Origin: Pseudo-nitzschia pungens
Taxonomy: Eukaryota > Bacillariophyta > Bacillariophyceae > Bacillariales > Bacillariaceae
Assembly (NCBI GenBank): GCA_037355855.1
Contig: CM074761.1
Coordinates: forward strand, 124,001-188,000
Reading direction: 5' to 3'
DNA: 64,000 bases
Shown piece after piece: positions 22,801 through 31,309 of the stretch. Positions within the stretch are counted from its first letter, which is position 1; each line of letters opens with the position of its first letter. The notes beneath the pieces were generated by a model. That model made no database searches and was not told the origin of the DNA. It was given only the letters and a program-made list of their open reading frames with translations. Made by a program: the position numbers and the translations under genes.

Positions 22801-24481
22801 TGATGTCTACACTGATGCCTCCGATTATCAGCTTGGTGCTGTCATTATTCAAAATGGCAAAATTGTTGCTTGCTTCTCGCGCAAGCTCACTTCCACCCAA
22901 CTCAAATATCCCACCATTGACAAGGAAATGCTCTGTATTGTGGAAGTCTTCAAAGAATATCGGCCAATTCTTTGGGGTGCAGTCATCATTGTGTACACTG
23001 ATCATGAAAATCTCACACGCCAAAACCTCCAATCCTCCCGGATTATGACCTGGCGCATGCTCCTTGAAGATTTCAGTCCTGTTTTCAAATACATTCAAGG
23101 CAAAGACAACATCCTGGCTGATGCCCTCTCGCGCCTTCCCCTTGAGGAGGAGCAGGGTTTGTCTTCTGGTTTGTCTTCTGGTTTGTCTTCTGAATCTTCA
23201 ACCCCAACTTCAACCCCAACTGATCTCGTCAAAGATCCAAACCCTCAGCCAATCTCCAAGGTTGACACTTCCGATCTCTCCATTGCAGATCTCTTCATCA
23301 ATTATCCTGCAGATCTTCCTGCATATCCTCTGCGTTTTGATGCTCTTGCCAAGGCCCAAGCAGCAGATTCAACCATTCAAAACACCAAGCATTATTCCAC
23401 CAAAGATTTTGCTGGTACTGAACTCAAGGTTTACACCAAAAACAACCAAACCAAGATTGTCCTTCCACAAGCGCTTGTCCAAGACACCATCAACTGGTAC
23501 CATCATGTTCTTGGTCATGCAGGCGCTGAACGTTTGACTAGAACCATCTCCATGCTCATCTATTCTCCAGGGCTCAAGGACGCTGTTGCCAAATATTGCA
23601 AAACCTGTGATTCCTGTCAACGCCACAAGAACACTCACATTTCTTATGGCCATCTTGCAACTCGTGAAGAACTCTCCATCCCTTGGGAAACCATTGCCAT
23701 TGACACCATTGGTCCCTGGAATGTCAATATCCCAAATATTGGTAATGTTGAATTTAATGGTTTCACCATTATGGATATGTGCACTAACCTCCTTGAAATC
23801 AAACGTGCTCCACAGATGAATCCCTCTGGTAAAATGTCTATTTATGCATTAAACGATGCATGGCTTTCTCGCTATCCAAAACCCAGCAGATGCATCTTTG
23901 ATCAAGGTTCTGAATACCTCAATGTTGATTTTCAATCTCACCTCATTAATCTTGACATCAAACCTGTTCCCACCACAGTCAAGAATCCTCAAGCCAATGC
24001 TGTTTTGGAACGTGTGCATGATACTATGAAATCTGCCATGCGCACTGAACTTCATGCTAATCCTCCTCAGGATTTGCAACAAGCTATTGACCTCATTGAC
24101 AATGTTTTTGCCTCTGCTCAATTTGCTGTCAGATGCACTGTGCATAAAACATTTGGTGTTTCACCTGGAGCTATTGCCTTCCATCGTGATATGTTCCTTC
24201 CAATTCCTATCATCACTGATATCAAACTCCTCAGATCCAAACGCCAATCTGTTATTGATCAGAATGCGCTCAGAGAAAACAAGCGTCGTAAACACCATGA
24301 CTACAACATTGGTGATCAGATCATGATCTTCAACTACAAGACTGATGCGCTTGGTTCCAGAGCAATTGGCCCATTTACCATCACTCAAGTCCACACCAAT
24401 GGTACTGTATCTTTCCTTCGCAATGAGCATATCATTGAACGGATTAATCTCAGACGTATCAAGCCTTATTATTCCCCATGA
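19895..24481 (+). CDS. Gag-Pol polyprotein of the gypsy element
   Basis: A single 1,528-residue frame from the ATG at 19895, with no frameshift between gag and pol. Gag spans about 1-300, with an Asn-rich basic linker and a Cys/His knuckle-like motif (CPIHPGSNHTWGQC, near 288). The aspartic protease has LFDSGST near 467. The reverse transcriptase has FVVPKPDGSCR and the active-site YIDD near 823. RNase H has YTDAS near 972. The integrase has an HHCC zinc site (about 1203-1243, ending CKTCDSCQRH) and catalytic acids in IDTIGPW, FDQGSEY and LERVHD. Base use is more AT-rich than in neighbouring host genes, as expected for an element. It copies the element through RNA and inserts it. Confidence 0.95.
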   Translation: MSSVTPLPFKFDFELDELEKAEYKRVITNENETETTKVKVTYITSTSTLLQTLHSIHEFSEARSSLSWTTGPRLYSKFPDILRDYSDKTWWNTNILGHTHTVPHFEQDLRAFIRFKFSNNDDVYRNHKRFLFQIKKTTSMSVSSFVSMVSYHNNVILPLLPGAPVAAADAIIPPEDFKDLIYDSMPSDWRDSYEDIHSPHDDTLTEIITRMERYCTKANRKNNNKNTNNNSNNSNSNKSSNRQTGKNRNNNNRRSGNNNNNNNARRSNNNNSSQNSAANSNNRIKDTDPCPIHPGSNHTWGQCFKNIDNPNGKRRGPSNNNNNNRSSADANAATGSSNNSRPSSVTVPNTPPPGDGHVCTFISPPEDIWVDLFHVNAEIDEAYYHQDLQRFPITQNADDLPLAEVFNVSADPYDPSIVLSPAPPPNPNPEPFEPLISKPCTDLAPTTLTTCKSINDISGKFYFKTLFDSGSTFELISKKQIPSNIPIHVLESPIGLDTPNGKFKCAEYVYLTDIMFPELSYSRRVKHLTCFVVNNMYYDLIIGRATMKKLAIKMDFEASLVSWFDKDMPFHPRSYFTNQTLVQKIISNEPYSIAEAYIAQTSQSYVDSATKYEKTDLQELVSNQTHLSADQQSQLLQILSKHHPLFEGLSHKELGIFPHKEFHIELQPGAKPYHIKQPYSIPIHQQDAVKTELLRQVKLGILERCYATEWGMPTFVVPKPDGSCRIISDFRELNKVTKKLHYPLPKIQDIFHRRRGFKYVTLIDVSMQFHTFKLDEPSTWLCVLVTPFGKFRLLRLPMGFLNSPSWAQGCMESLFVNLNDVEVYIDDIGIFSPDFNSHCKTVSTVLSILQANNFSVKPAKCHWFQQRAPWLGHIITTTGILPNPKKIEPILKLAFPATITDLRSFIGMINFYRAHWRKRAEILAPLTALSGKARGKLQQTPELLAAFKAAKTMIAEEILLTYPDPNLPYDVYTDASDYQLGAVIIQNGKIVACFSRKLTSTQLKYPTIDKEMLCIVEVFKEYRPILWGAVIIVYTDHENLTRQNLQSSRIMTWRMLLEDFSPVFKYIQGKDNILADALSRLPLEEEQGLSSGLSSGLSSESSTPTSTPTDLVKDPNPQPISKVDTSDLSIADLFINYPADLPAYPLRFDALAKAQAADSTIQNTKHYSTKDFAGTELKVYTKNNQTKIVLPQALVQDTINWYHHVLGHAGAERLTRTISMLIYSPGLKDAVAKYCKTCDSCQRHKNTHISYGHLATREELSIPWETIAIDTIGPWNVNIPNIGNVEFNGFTIMDMCTNLLEIKRAPQMNPSGKMSIYALNDAWLSRYPKPSRCIFDQGSEYLNVDFQSHLINLDIKPVPTTVKNPQANAVLERVHDTMKSAMRTELHANPPQDLQQAIDLIDNVFASAQFAVRCTVHKTFGVSPGAIAFHRDMFLPIPIITDIKLLRSKRQSVIDQNALRENKRRKHHDYNIGDQIMIFNYKTDALGSRAIGPFTITQVHTNGTVSFLRNEHIIERINLRRIKPYYSP

Positions 24482-24547
24482 GATTCTTTCCAAGTTCAAC
24501 AAGATCTTTTCCAACCTCAACCAGATCTATCTCGAGAAGAAAGATAA

Positions 24548-24910
24548 TGTCGTATGTCTCAAGACTACGACACACAAGAAACAATCTATTTATGAATTAA
24601 GAAACAAACACTGTTTCTATCAACTTCAAGGTTCTCTATGACTGATGTCCCCGACTCAGGTTCTTATGACCTTTTTATATATATGACCTTTTATATATAT
24701 GGCAATATATATTGCAATATATATATTGCAAAAGCTTCTCTATGTCTGTTTGCTCTTTATCAAGATAAACAACACGACGTTGTACGAGAGAACATTCATT
24801 TTTATCTTAGTTTCCAAAATCATAACTCTTATCATAATTTCTTATTTTACAAGATTATCAATCACTTTATTTTTATATTCGGTCGACCTCTGGTTTCCAG
24901 AGATATGACA
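24548..24910 (+). repeat. 3' LTR of the gypsy element
   Basis: Second 363-bp LTR; on reading it matches the 5' LTR base for base. It follows the purine tract and is followed by the CCTTA target duplication. Confidence 0.93.
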
Positions 24911-24960
24911 CCTTAAGACAGCATAACCGACAAGAAAAAAAAAAAAAAACAAGTCCACAG

Positions 24961-25052
24961 TTGTAATTAAAATAAACGATTCTTTCCAATCCAAAGCCTT
25001 TCGCCGTGAGTGTAATGCAGCTGAGTGTAATGCAGCGCTTTGCACCTCTCTC
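24961..25052 (+). repeat. Duplicated ~85-bp block, copy 1
   Basis: Begins TTGTAATTAAAATAAACG and runs to the AGCGCTTTGCAC stretch. A diverged second copy lies at about 26273-26352. Both are followed by Asn-repeat-rich sequence, suggesting that a larger unit was duplicated and has decayed. Confidence 0.65.
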
Positions 25053-25084
25053 CTTCTCTCTTTTGCTTCTTACTATTAAACACC

Positions 25085-25606
25085 ATGTTTAGTGTTTTCC
25101 AAACAAGCCGCCGCAACACCAGCAATAGCAACAACGTTGCAACGGACGAAAGAAACACAGCAAACGACGCAAACGACGCAAACGACGCAAACAGCGACAG
25201 GAGCAACACTAACACGAACACGGACAGCGACGGCAATACAGACAGCAGCAACCGCAATGCGAACAGCAACAACAACAACAACAACAACAACGACGACGAC
25301 GACGACGACGACGATGACAACAATGCAAACAACAACAGTGGCAGCGCCAGAAGAACTGTGCGTGTGATTAACAACCCTTACACCGCACGGAATCGATTTC
25401 GAAACAGTATTGCAAGAAGCTCCAAGAATGCTACAGCGTTTGAGCGTTCAATGGAGTCAAAAAGCGGCGTTCGTTTGAATCAAACAGTGTTTGAGCGTTC
25501 GATGGGTTCAAACAGCAACGTTCGATCATGGATTCAAACAGGTCAGCTACGTTCGTTTGAATCAAACAGCAACGTTTGTTTGAATCAAACAGCAACGTTC
25601 GTTTGA
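25085..25606 (+). CDS. Low-complexity Asn/Asp-rich open frame, doubtful gene
   Basis: A 173-residue frame from an ATG in good context (CACCATG). Residues 1-20 look unique, 20-95 are Asn/Asp/Thr/Ala repeats, and 100-173 are encoded by a minisatellite that continues beyond the stop. A related start-like segment recurs near 25920. No domain can be recognised. It may be a decayed member of a repeated gene family or chance coding within repeats. Confidence 0.25.
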   Translation: MFSVFQTSRRNTSNSNNVATDERNTANDANDANDANSDRSNTNTNTDSDGNTDSSNRNANSNNNNNNNNDDDDDDDDDNNANNNSGSARRTVRVINNPYTARNRFRNSIARSSKNATAFERSMESKSGVRLNQTVFERSMGSNSNVRSWIQTGQLRSFESNSNVCLNQTATFV

Positions 25607-25860
25607 ATCAAACAGCAACGTTCGATGGATTCAAACAGCAGCAACGTTCGTTTGAAACAAACAGTGTTAGTGTTTGATTGTTCAATGGATTCAAAAAGCG
25701 GCGTTCATTTGAATCAAACAGCGTTTGAGCATTCGATGGATTCAGACAGCAGCGTTCGTTTGAACCAAACAGCGTTTGAACGTTTGAGCATTCAAGCGTT
25801 CGTTTGAATCACACAGCGTTTGAGCGTTGAATGGATTCAAACAGGAGTGTTTGATTTGCC
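25430..25860 (+). repeat. Minisatellite of GTTTGAATCAAACAG-type units
   Basis: Degenerate 20-45-bp units built from TTCGATGGATTCAAACAG and CGTTCGTTTGAATCAAACAG. Many contain the self-complementary core GTTTGAATCAAAC, so the array could fold into repeated hairpins. Confidence 0.75.
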
Positions 25861-27060
25861 GGTCGATGGAGTCGTTTGGATGAAACGGCGTCGGAGTAGT
25901 CAAAGCAGCAGCAACAACAACAAAAAACAAGCCGCAGCAACACAAGCAACAGCAACCTTCTTGCAACAACGCACGAAAGAAACACATCAAACGTTGCACA
26001 AGTGGCGAACGCCGCAAACAGCAACACCAACGGCAACACGAACGCCGCAAACGTTGCAAATAGGGACGCAAACAACGCAAACAGCAACAGCAGTGGCAAC
26101 ACGAACAGGAATACTAATAATAGTGTGACACGAACAACAGCAATGCAAACAAACAACAGCAACAGCAACAAGCCATCGTGGCAAGCAGCAGTCGGTGGAT
26201 GGATTCATTTGAATCAAAAAGCGTTCGATTCGCTTTGTCGGTCAATGGATTTGCTTGAATCGAACAGCGTCTTAGTTGTGATTAAAATAAACGATTCTTT
26301 CCAATCCAAAGCTTTTCTTTGTGAGTGTGACGCAGCGCTTTGCACATCTCTTCTCTTTTGGTTTGGCGTCAAACGCCGCAGCTGCAAACAACGCAAACAG
26401 CAACGCAAACAGCAACAGCAACGCAAACAACAGCGACGCCAACTCGAACAACATCAACACGTTCTTCGTTCATACGCTGGACTCCTGTGTATTGCTTGGC
26501 AATATCATACTCAGCTGGTGGAAACAATGCAAATAGCAACAGCAACAGCAACGCGAACAGCAGCAGCAGCAGCAGCGGCAGCAAAGTGCTCCTCTAGTCG
26601 CATTGTCAATTGCCCTTTGTCACCAGCAGCAATGATACACTCACAAATAAGAATGCCGCAACACAAACAGCAGCAACAGGAACAACGGAAACAGGAATAA
26701 CAGCAACACCAATTGCTACGTGAATAGCAGTAATTCAACAGCAACACCACCGACAGCAGTAACATCCACGTTGATGTGAATGACAGCAGCAACACAAAGA
26801 ACAACCAGAACAACAACAAGGGAAACAACAGCAAGAACAACGCAAGCGCAGACAACGAAAACAACAACAACAACAACAACAACAACGCAAGCATTGACAA
26901 CGACAACAACAGCAACAACAACAGCAATGAGGGAACCCCAACCCCAAACAAGAAGTTCTACGCAAATGATGATGACAACAACAACAACAACAATCGCAAC
27001 ATGAACGACAGCAACGCAAATAACAGCAACACAAACCGATGACAACTGCAACTGATGGCA
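25861..27060. repeat. CAACAG/AACAAC low-complexity tract
   Basis: About 1.2 kb dominated by CAACAG, CAACAAC and GCAAAC words, including the second copy of the ~85-bp block (26273-26352). Long open frames on both strands here (poly-Asn, Gln, Thr, Cys, Val, Leu) are products of the repeat and are not called as genes. Confidence 0.75.
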
Positions 27061-27114
27061 ACGCAAACGGCAATTCCAGAAGCGTATTTCAATTAATATT
27101 CCTTACTATGCTGC

Positions 27115-27702
27115 TTACGAAGAGGAAGCAGAGTCCAATGTCAAGTCAATTACCTCCTGAGCATTGACACTGCTGTCATCATCGTTGTTCACCCAGAATG
27201 GACGATAGTTTTTGGGTGCTTCGTCAGCAGTTTTCTTAATGCGAAACATTGTAAGGCCTTCACCACAGTCGATGCCATAAATTTTTGAGACAGCAAGCCT
27301 AACAACTTGCCGATCGTTTTGACAGAGAGAGACCCCATTCTTGTCTTTCAATTGAAAACAATCCAAGAGGAATTTTGCCAGGTTGTCAACATCATTCTGA
27401 ATATTGCCATTTTTGAGAGGAAAAACAAACTCAGCTGTAACTTTGATGTTGCTTCTTCCAAAGGATTTTGGGGAGAAGCCATGCAACGTCTGTGCTTTAG
27501 AGATGGCAGCAACAAATTCTTTCTGCAGCTTCTTCTGTGTATTGAATCTGTAGGTCTTTCCACCTCGACCACCTGTTCTTTTGATTGACTGTGGTCGACC
27601 AGCAACAGTGATTGCCAGTTCATCAGCGTTTCTTTTGAAAGGCATAGACCTCAGGGTATCAAAGTGAGGTGGATTTGCTTGGGATCGTGTGGTAGGAGCC
27701 AT
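27115..27702 (-). CDS. RusA-like Holliday-junction resolvase with a C-terminal SUMO-interaction motif
   Basis: A 195-residue protein; the ATG at 27702 lies in good context (AACAATGG). RusA-family endonucleases cut four-way DNA junctions and are best known from bacteria and phages. Seen: N-terminal basic segment; ITVAGRPQSIKR (about 31-42), matching the family's first strand and basic loop; the signature NDVDNLAKFLLD with Asp104, Asp106, Asn107 and Lys110; and QNDRQVV with Asp130, equivalent to the third catalytic Asp of RusA. The full catalytic set is therefore present. The tail (172-195) is acidic and contains VIDLTLD, a classical SUMO-interaction motif, which fits a eukaryotic nucleus. There is no intron and the gene sits among repeats. 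Origin from a virus or mobile element is likely but not shown. Whether it belongs to an element is open, as no terminal repeats around it were found. Confidence 0.82.
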   Translation of the reverse strand: MAPTTRSQANPPHFDTLRSMPFKRNADELAITVAGRPQSIKRTGGRGGKTYRFNTQKKLQKEFVAAISKAQTLHGFSPKSFGRSNIKVTAEFVFPLKNGNIQNDVDNLAKFLLDCFQLKDKNGVSLCQNDRQVVRLAVSKIYGIDCGEGLTMFRIKKTADEAPKNYRPFWVNNDDDSSVNAQEVIDLTLDSASSS

Positions 27703-27879
27703 TGTTCAGTTGACGACTGACCAAACATCACGTTAGATTGTCCATTGATTCGTTCAATGGGTTTATTTGAAGCGTTCAACAAGTAAAAATAGGGGAGCAT
27801 TGCTGCATTAGTCACGGTAGAGCGAGCGTACGAGTAAAAGAAATATGGAGAAAAGAAATACGACTGGACGTACCAATAC

Positions 27880-28025
27880 TTTTCGGTTGATTTTGTTTTG
27901 AATCTTTTCTTCAGCGCTTTGTTTTTGTAAGCGCTTCGTTTTTCGGTTGATTTTGTTTTGAATCTTTTCTTCAGCGCTTTGTTTTTGTAAGCGCTTTGTT
28001 TTTCGACGTAAGCGCTTTGTTTTCT
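27880..28025. repeat. 60-bp tandem repeat with AAGCGCTT palindromes upstream of the RusA-like gene
   Basis: Two 60-bp units (about 27880-27939 and 27940-27999) plus a partial third. Each has TTCAGCGCTTTG and GTAAGCGCTT. It lies about 180-320 bp upstream of the resolvase ATG. It could be promoter, binding array or ordinary repeat. Confidence 0.8.
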
Positions 28026-28168
28026 GTGAGCTATTTGTTTTTCATAATTTTTGACCATTCCCCGGTGGTGGTTGTGGTCACCTTATTTTTGGTGCTTAGA
28101 TTTAAATGTTTTTACGTAGTGCACCTATATTTTGATACTTAGATTGTATGTATTTAATTACTGCAAAT

Positions 28169-28670
28169 TGTTAAATTGTAACCGTAACACGGTTCATGAC
28201 TGGATTCAATCCAGTCACACGTCACATATTTCCCATGCGCATTTTGTGCACGGAGATAGTTTTCTACTGGGTTCCAGTACTGCTTGTACAGACAGAACAA
28301 AATACAGTACTATTTGTACACGAACAGCAAGCAGAACACCCGGTAGCACTAACAAGACAGCAACGTCGAATCCTCGACAAGCTTGCCGTCCTCACATCTT
28401 TAGTTTAACTCTGATTTGAATACCTTGATACTTACATCCTGCTCTCCTTGAGCAGCTCCCTGTAGAACTACAAGCCTAAGGTCTAACTGACTGAGCACAC
28501 AGGTAGTCAGAATAGACCTGGTCGATTCGTTCGATCGTAGTGGTAAATCCGAGACTATCGATAGAACAGACCGGCACCTCAACCGGTTTGCATGCCTTTG
28601 ATCTTGCTGTATATCTCCAAGCTTGCCCTGGGACCTATCAGCTTAAACCAGTTTCAGCTACATTTTAACA
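28169..28670 (+). repeat. 5' LTR (502 bp) of the gag-only element
   Basis: Near-perfect terminal inverted ends TGTTAAATTGTA / TACATTTTAACA. The same unit recurs at 33560-34061 (+), 35816-36317 (-) and 36318-36819 (-), and as fragments at 35043-35359 and 37724-37766. Confidence 0.92.
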
Positions 28671-29199
28671 GATTAACAGTCGCAAGCTTGTTGTAAGCTT
28701 GCAAAGCTGGAGATCTACAAGCAACGAAAATAACAAGAAACAACGACAACGACGACAACGAGAAGACCGAATCGACGCTGTTACAGTTTTAATTCTACAC
28801 TGGAACACCAAGCTCCCTGTTGCAAGGCCGTTCCAGGTATTATTGTCCTCCTTGTTATTGTGGATATAATGGTACAAACGGCGTCTCCAAACTCCAAGAA
28901 TTGACAGAGAAAGAAATTTTCAAAATTCTACTCCTGCTGTACTCATTTCCGTCGTCACCGACACAACCTATCCCTATTATTGCTGCTACGGCGCTCTGCT
29001 CCTACGGCGTTTTGCTGCTACGGCGTTTAGCAACAACCACAAACGGCGTCTCCAAACCCCAAGAATTGACGGAGAAAGAATTTTTTCAAATTTCTACTGC
29101 TGCTGCACCTATTTCTCCCATCACGATATTGCTGCCAACCACAACAAACACCACGAACGTGCTGTTCTAAACACGACGCTAGAGCATACAACTGTAGCG

Positions 29200-29540
29200 C
29201 TTCCCACAAAGAACAACGGCGTTTCCCACAAAGAACAACGGCGTTTCGAACAACAACGGTGTTTCGAACAGCAACGGCGTTTTGAGCAACAACGGCAAAC
29301 AACGGTGTTTTCGAACAACGCAGCAACATATAATCTCCCACTGATAGATCTGTATCCTCCGAATACAGCTGTATCTGTATTCACCAGGCAAATATACCCC
29401 TGTTCCTTTGCCCGGATACACCCTTCTCGGATTTATCCACACCACACGAACGTTATTTTCGAACGACAACAACGGCGTTTTATTTTCGAACGACAACAAC
29501 GGCGTTTTATTTTCGAACGACAATAACGGCGTTTTTCGAG
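29200..29540 (+). repeat. AACAACGGCGTTT repeats in the element leader
   Basis: Degenerate 13-27-bp units. At 29452-29535 a 27-bp unit (TTTCGAACGACAACAACGG core) is repeated three times. It lies between the 5' LTR and the gag-like frame. Confidence 0.7.
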
Positions 29541-29705
29541 CAACAACGACGTCTCTTCGACATACAGCGCTCAGCAATATATAACCTCCACTGAGTTCTC
29601 GAATACAGCTGCAATAACAACTGTATTTCCCCAGGCATATTATCTTCCTATTCTTGGGTCTTATCCTCTTCCTGGATCTTATCCCATCGAGATTTTGGAC
29701 ACTCT

Positions 29706-31157
29706 ATGCCATACCGAACCCGACAACGAGCTCCATTTCCTGCCACCGTCGAAGACACCTACCGTACCTTCCAATCTATCCAAACTGCAGCCCGCACCAG
29801 ATTCACTCCCAGCACGATGTCAGACGACCACGGTGATTTCTTTCCCTCATTTGACCCTCAAGTCACACGCATCCTCCAGACATTTTTGCGCCGTGAAAAA
29901 GAAGACCGTGATATCATCTGTGATGCCCTTCGGTTCGTTAACTGTACCACCTGGCCCGAATTTCGATTCCTCTCCTACGACCTCATCTCTTGCCTCGACT
30001 ATGACCTTCATGGACGCCGTGTCCCCCTTCTCCCCTGTCATGTCTATTGCCTCAATACCCTTGCTGCGTACATGATCCACCTTAATGACACCATCGGTCC
30101 ACGGGCTTCCCAGGATATCACCAATTATGACGCCACCGCCTTTCGTCAATTCCGAAAGACATACCGGCCAGTCCCTGCTCGACATCACATATCTGCCACT
30201 ACACCAATCCTGACCCGTCCTCCAATTCGCGTAAAGGGTTCTCCATTTCGAACCACGGTCCCTGCACCTGCTTCTGCTCCTCCACCAATCCTGGCCCGTA
30301 CCCCAACTCGTGCACCTGCCTCGGCAACTGCTGCTTCTGCCCGAGCTACGGTAACTGCACCTGTCCCTGCGCCGATCCTGGTTCTGGACCCTCCCGCACC
30401 GGTCCTCGAACCTCCGGCATCACCAACTGTTCCTGCCTACGCACCGGCCACTGCACCGGCACCCAATGCACCTGCTTCTCCGACTGCACCGACACGTCCT
30501 CCGGCCCGGGCACGTCCTCCGGCCCGTGCACCTGCTTATGCAACTGCATCGACACCAGGCCTGGCAGCTCTCGTCACTGCACCTGACCCTGCACCTGCTT
30601 CTGCAAATACATCAACACCTGCAACGGCCGCGCTTGCACCTGCACCGACAACTGCACCACCCACTCACCTGACCACTCGAATGGTAGGCCCGGTCATTGC
30701 ACCAGCACCACTCCCTGCACCTACACCAGCACCAGCACCAACACCTCTCCTGACACTTCCTGCAAACGCGTCGGCAACACCTTTGGCACAGGCCTCGCTG
30801 CTTCCAGCACCAGCATCCCCAACGGTCCCTCCTTTGGTGCTTCCTGTTCACACCCCGGCACCTGTCTCACTCCTGCCTGCTCCCATCCCGGCTACCGAGT
30901 CTTCCAATACACTCCCTGCCTCTGCACTCCTGTCTGATTTGGCTTCTCTCCTCCCTTTTGGTTTGGCTGCTGGGATGCCCCCTACGCGGCATACCATTAC
31001 CCTACGACACTGCGATGCCATTATGCCCTCTGCGTGGCATACCATTACCCTACGGCACTGTGCTGCCATTATCCAGTGGTTGTACCACCTTTTTGATACT
31101 CCTTGCTGTATTTTATCTCCGTTCTTTCCCCTTCAGTTATCTGGGGCGACGTCATGA
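29706..31157 (+). CDS. Gag-like protein of the non-autonomous LTR element, with Ala/Pro repeats
   Basis: A 483-residue frame from an ATG. Residues about 38-150 form a compact region (VTRILQTFLRREKEDRD, TTWPEFRFLSYD). Its pattern resembles the N-terminal Gag region of diatom LTR polyproteins; this is from memory of the family and weak. Residues 160-440 are Ala/Pro/Thr-rich tandem repeats. The C-terminal 40 residues have two copies of RHTITLRHC-like sequence and a hydrophobic end. There is no zinc knuckle and no pol domain. It may package element RNA. Confidence 0.6.
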   Translation: MPYRTRQRAPFPATVEDTYRTFQSIQTAARTRFTPSTMSDDHGDFFPSFDPQVTRILQTFLRREKEDRDIICDALRFVNCTTWPEFRFLSYDLISCLDYDLHGRRVPLLPCHVYCLNTLAAYMIHLNDTIGPRASQDITNYDATAFRQFRKTYRPVPARHHISATTPILTRPPIRVKGSPFRTTVPAPASAPPPILARTPTRAPASATAASARATVTAPVPAPILVLDPPAPVLEPPASPTVPAYAPATAPAPNAPASPTAPTRPPARARPPARAPAYATASTPGLAALVTAPDPAPASANTSTPATAALAPAPTTAPPTHLTTRMVGPVIAPAPLPAPTPAPAPTPLLTLPANASATPLAQASLLPAPASPTVPPLVLPVHTPAPVSLLPAPIPATESSNTLPASALLSDLASLLPFGLAAGMPPTRHTITLRHCDAIMPSAWHTITLRHCAAIIQWLYHLFDTPCCILSPFFPLQLSGATS

Positions 31158-31309
31158 GATAACTTTGCCGAAGAACTACTGGATACTCTACACCCCTTGC
31201 TTATCCTTGCCTGTTACCACGGGGCGTACAACAACTCCCTTCTAGCGGAAGCGCAACTGCCTACAGCTTGCTAACTTGGGGCGTACATCAATTCCCTTAC
31301 AGCGCACAC

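Larger units (their letters stand above)
19097..24910 (+). mobile_element. Complete Ty3/gypsy LTR retrotransposon
   Basis: A 5,814-bp element bounded by two 363-bp LTRs in which I see no difference. It is flanked by the 5-bp target duplication CCTTA (19092-19096 and 24911-24915). It carries one uninterrupted gag-pol frame and a purine-rich tract (GAGAAGAAAGATAA) directly before the 3' LTR. Domain order PR-RT-RNase H-integrase defines Ty3/gypsy. Matching LTRs and an open frame indicate a recent, potentially competent insertion. Confidence 0.95.

Noticed and set aside
25900..27070. Long poly-Asn, Gln, Cys, Val and Leu open frames on both strands
   Set aside because: They follow directly from CAACAG/AACAAC repeats.
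27651..28058. Lys-rich minus-strand open frame overlapping the resolvase start
   Set aside because: Most of it is the 60-bp tandem repeat read in frame; it overlaps the RusA-like start in another frame.
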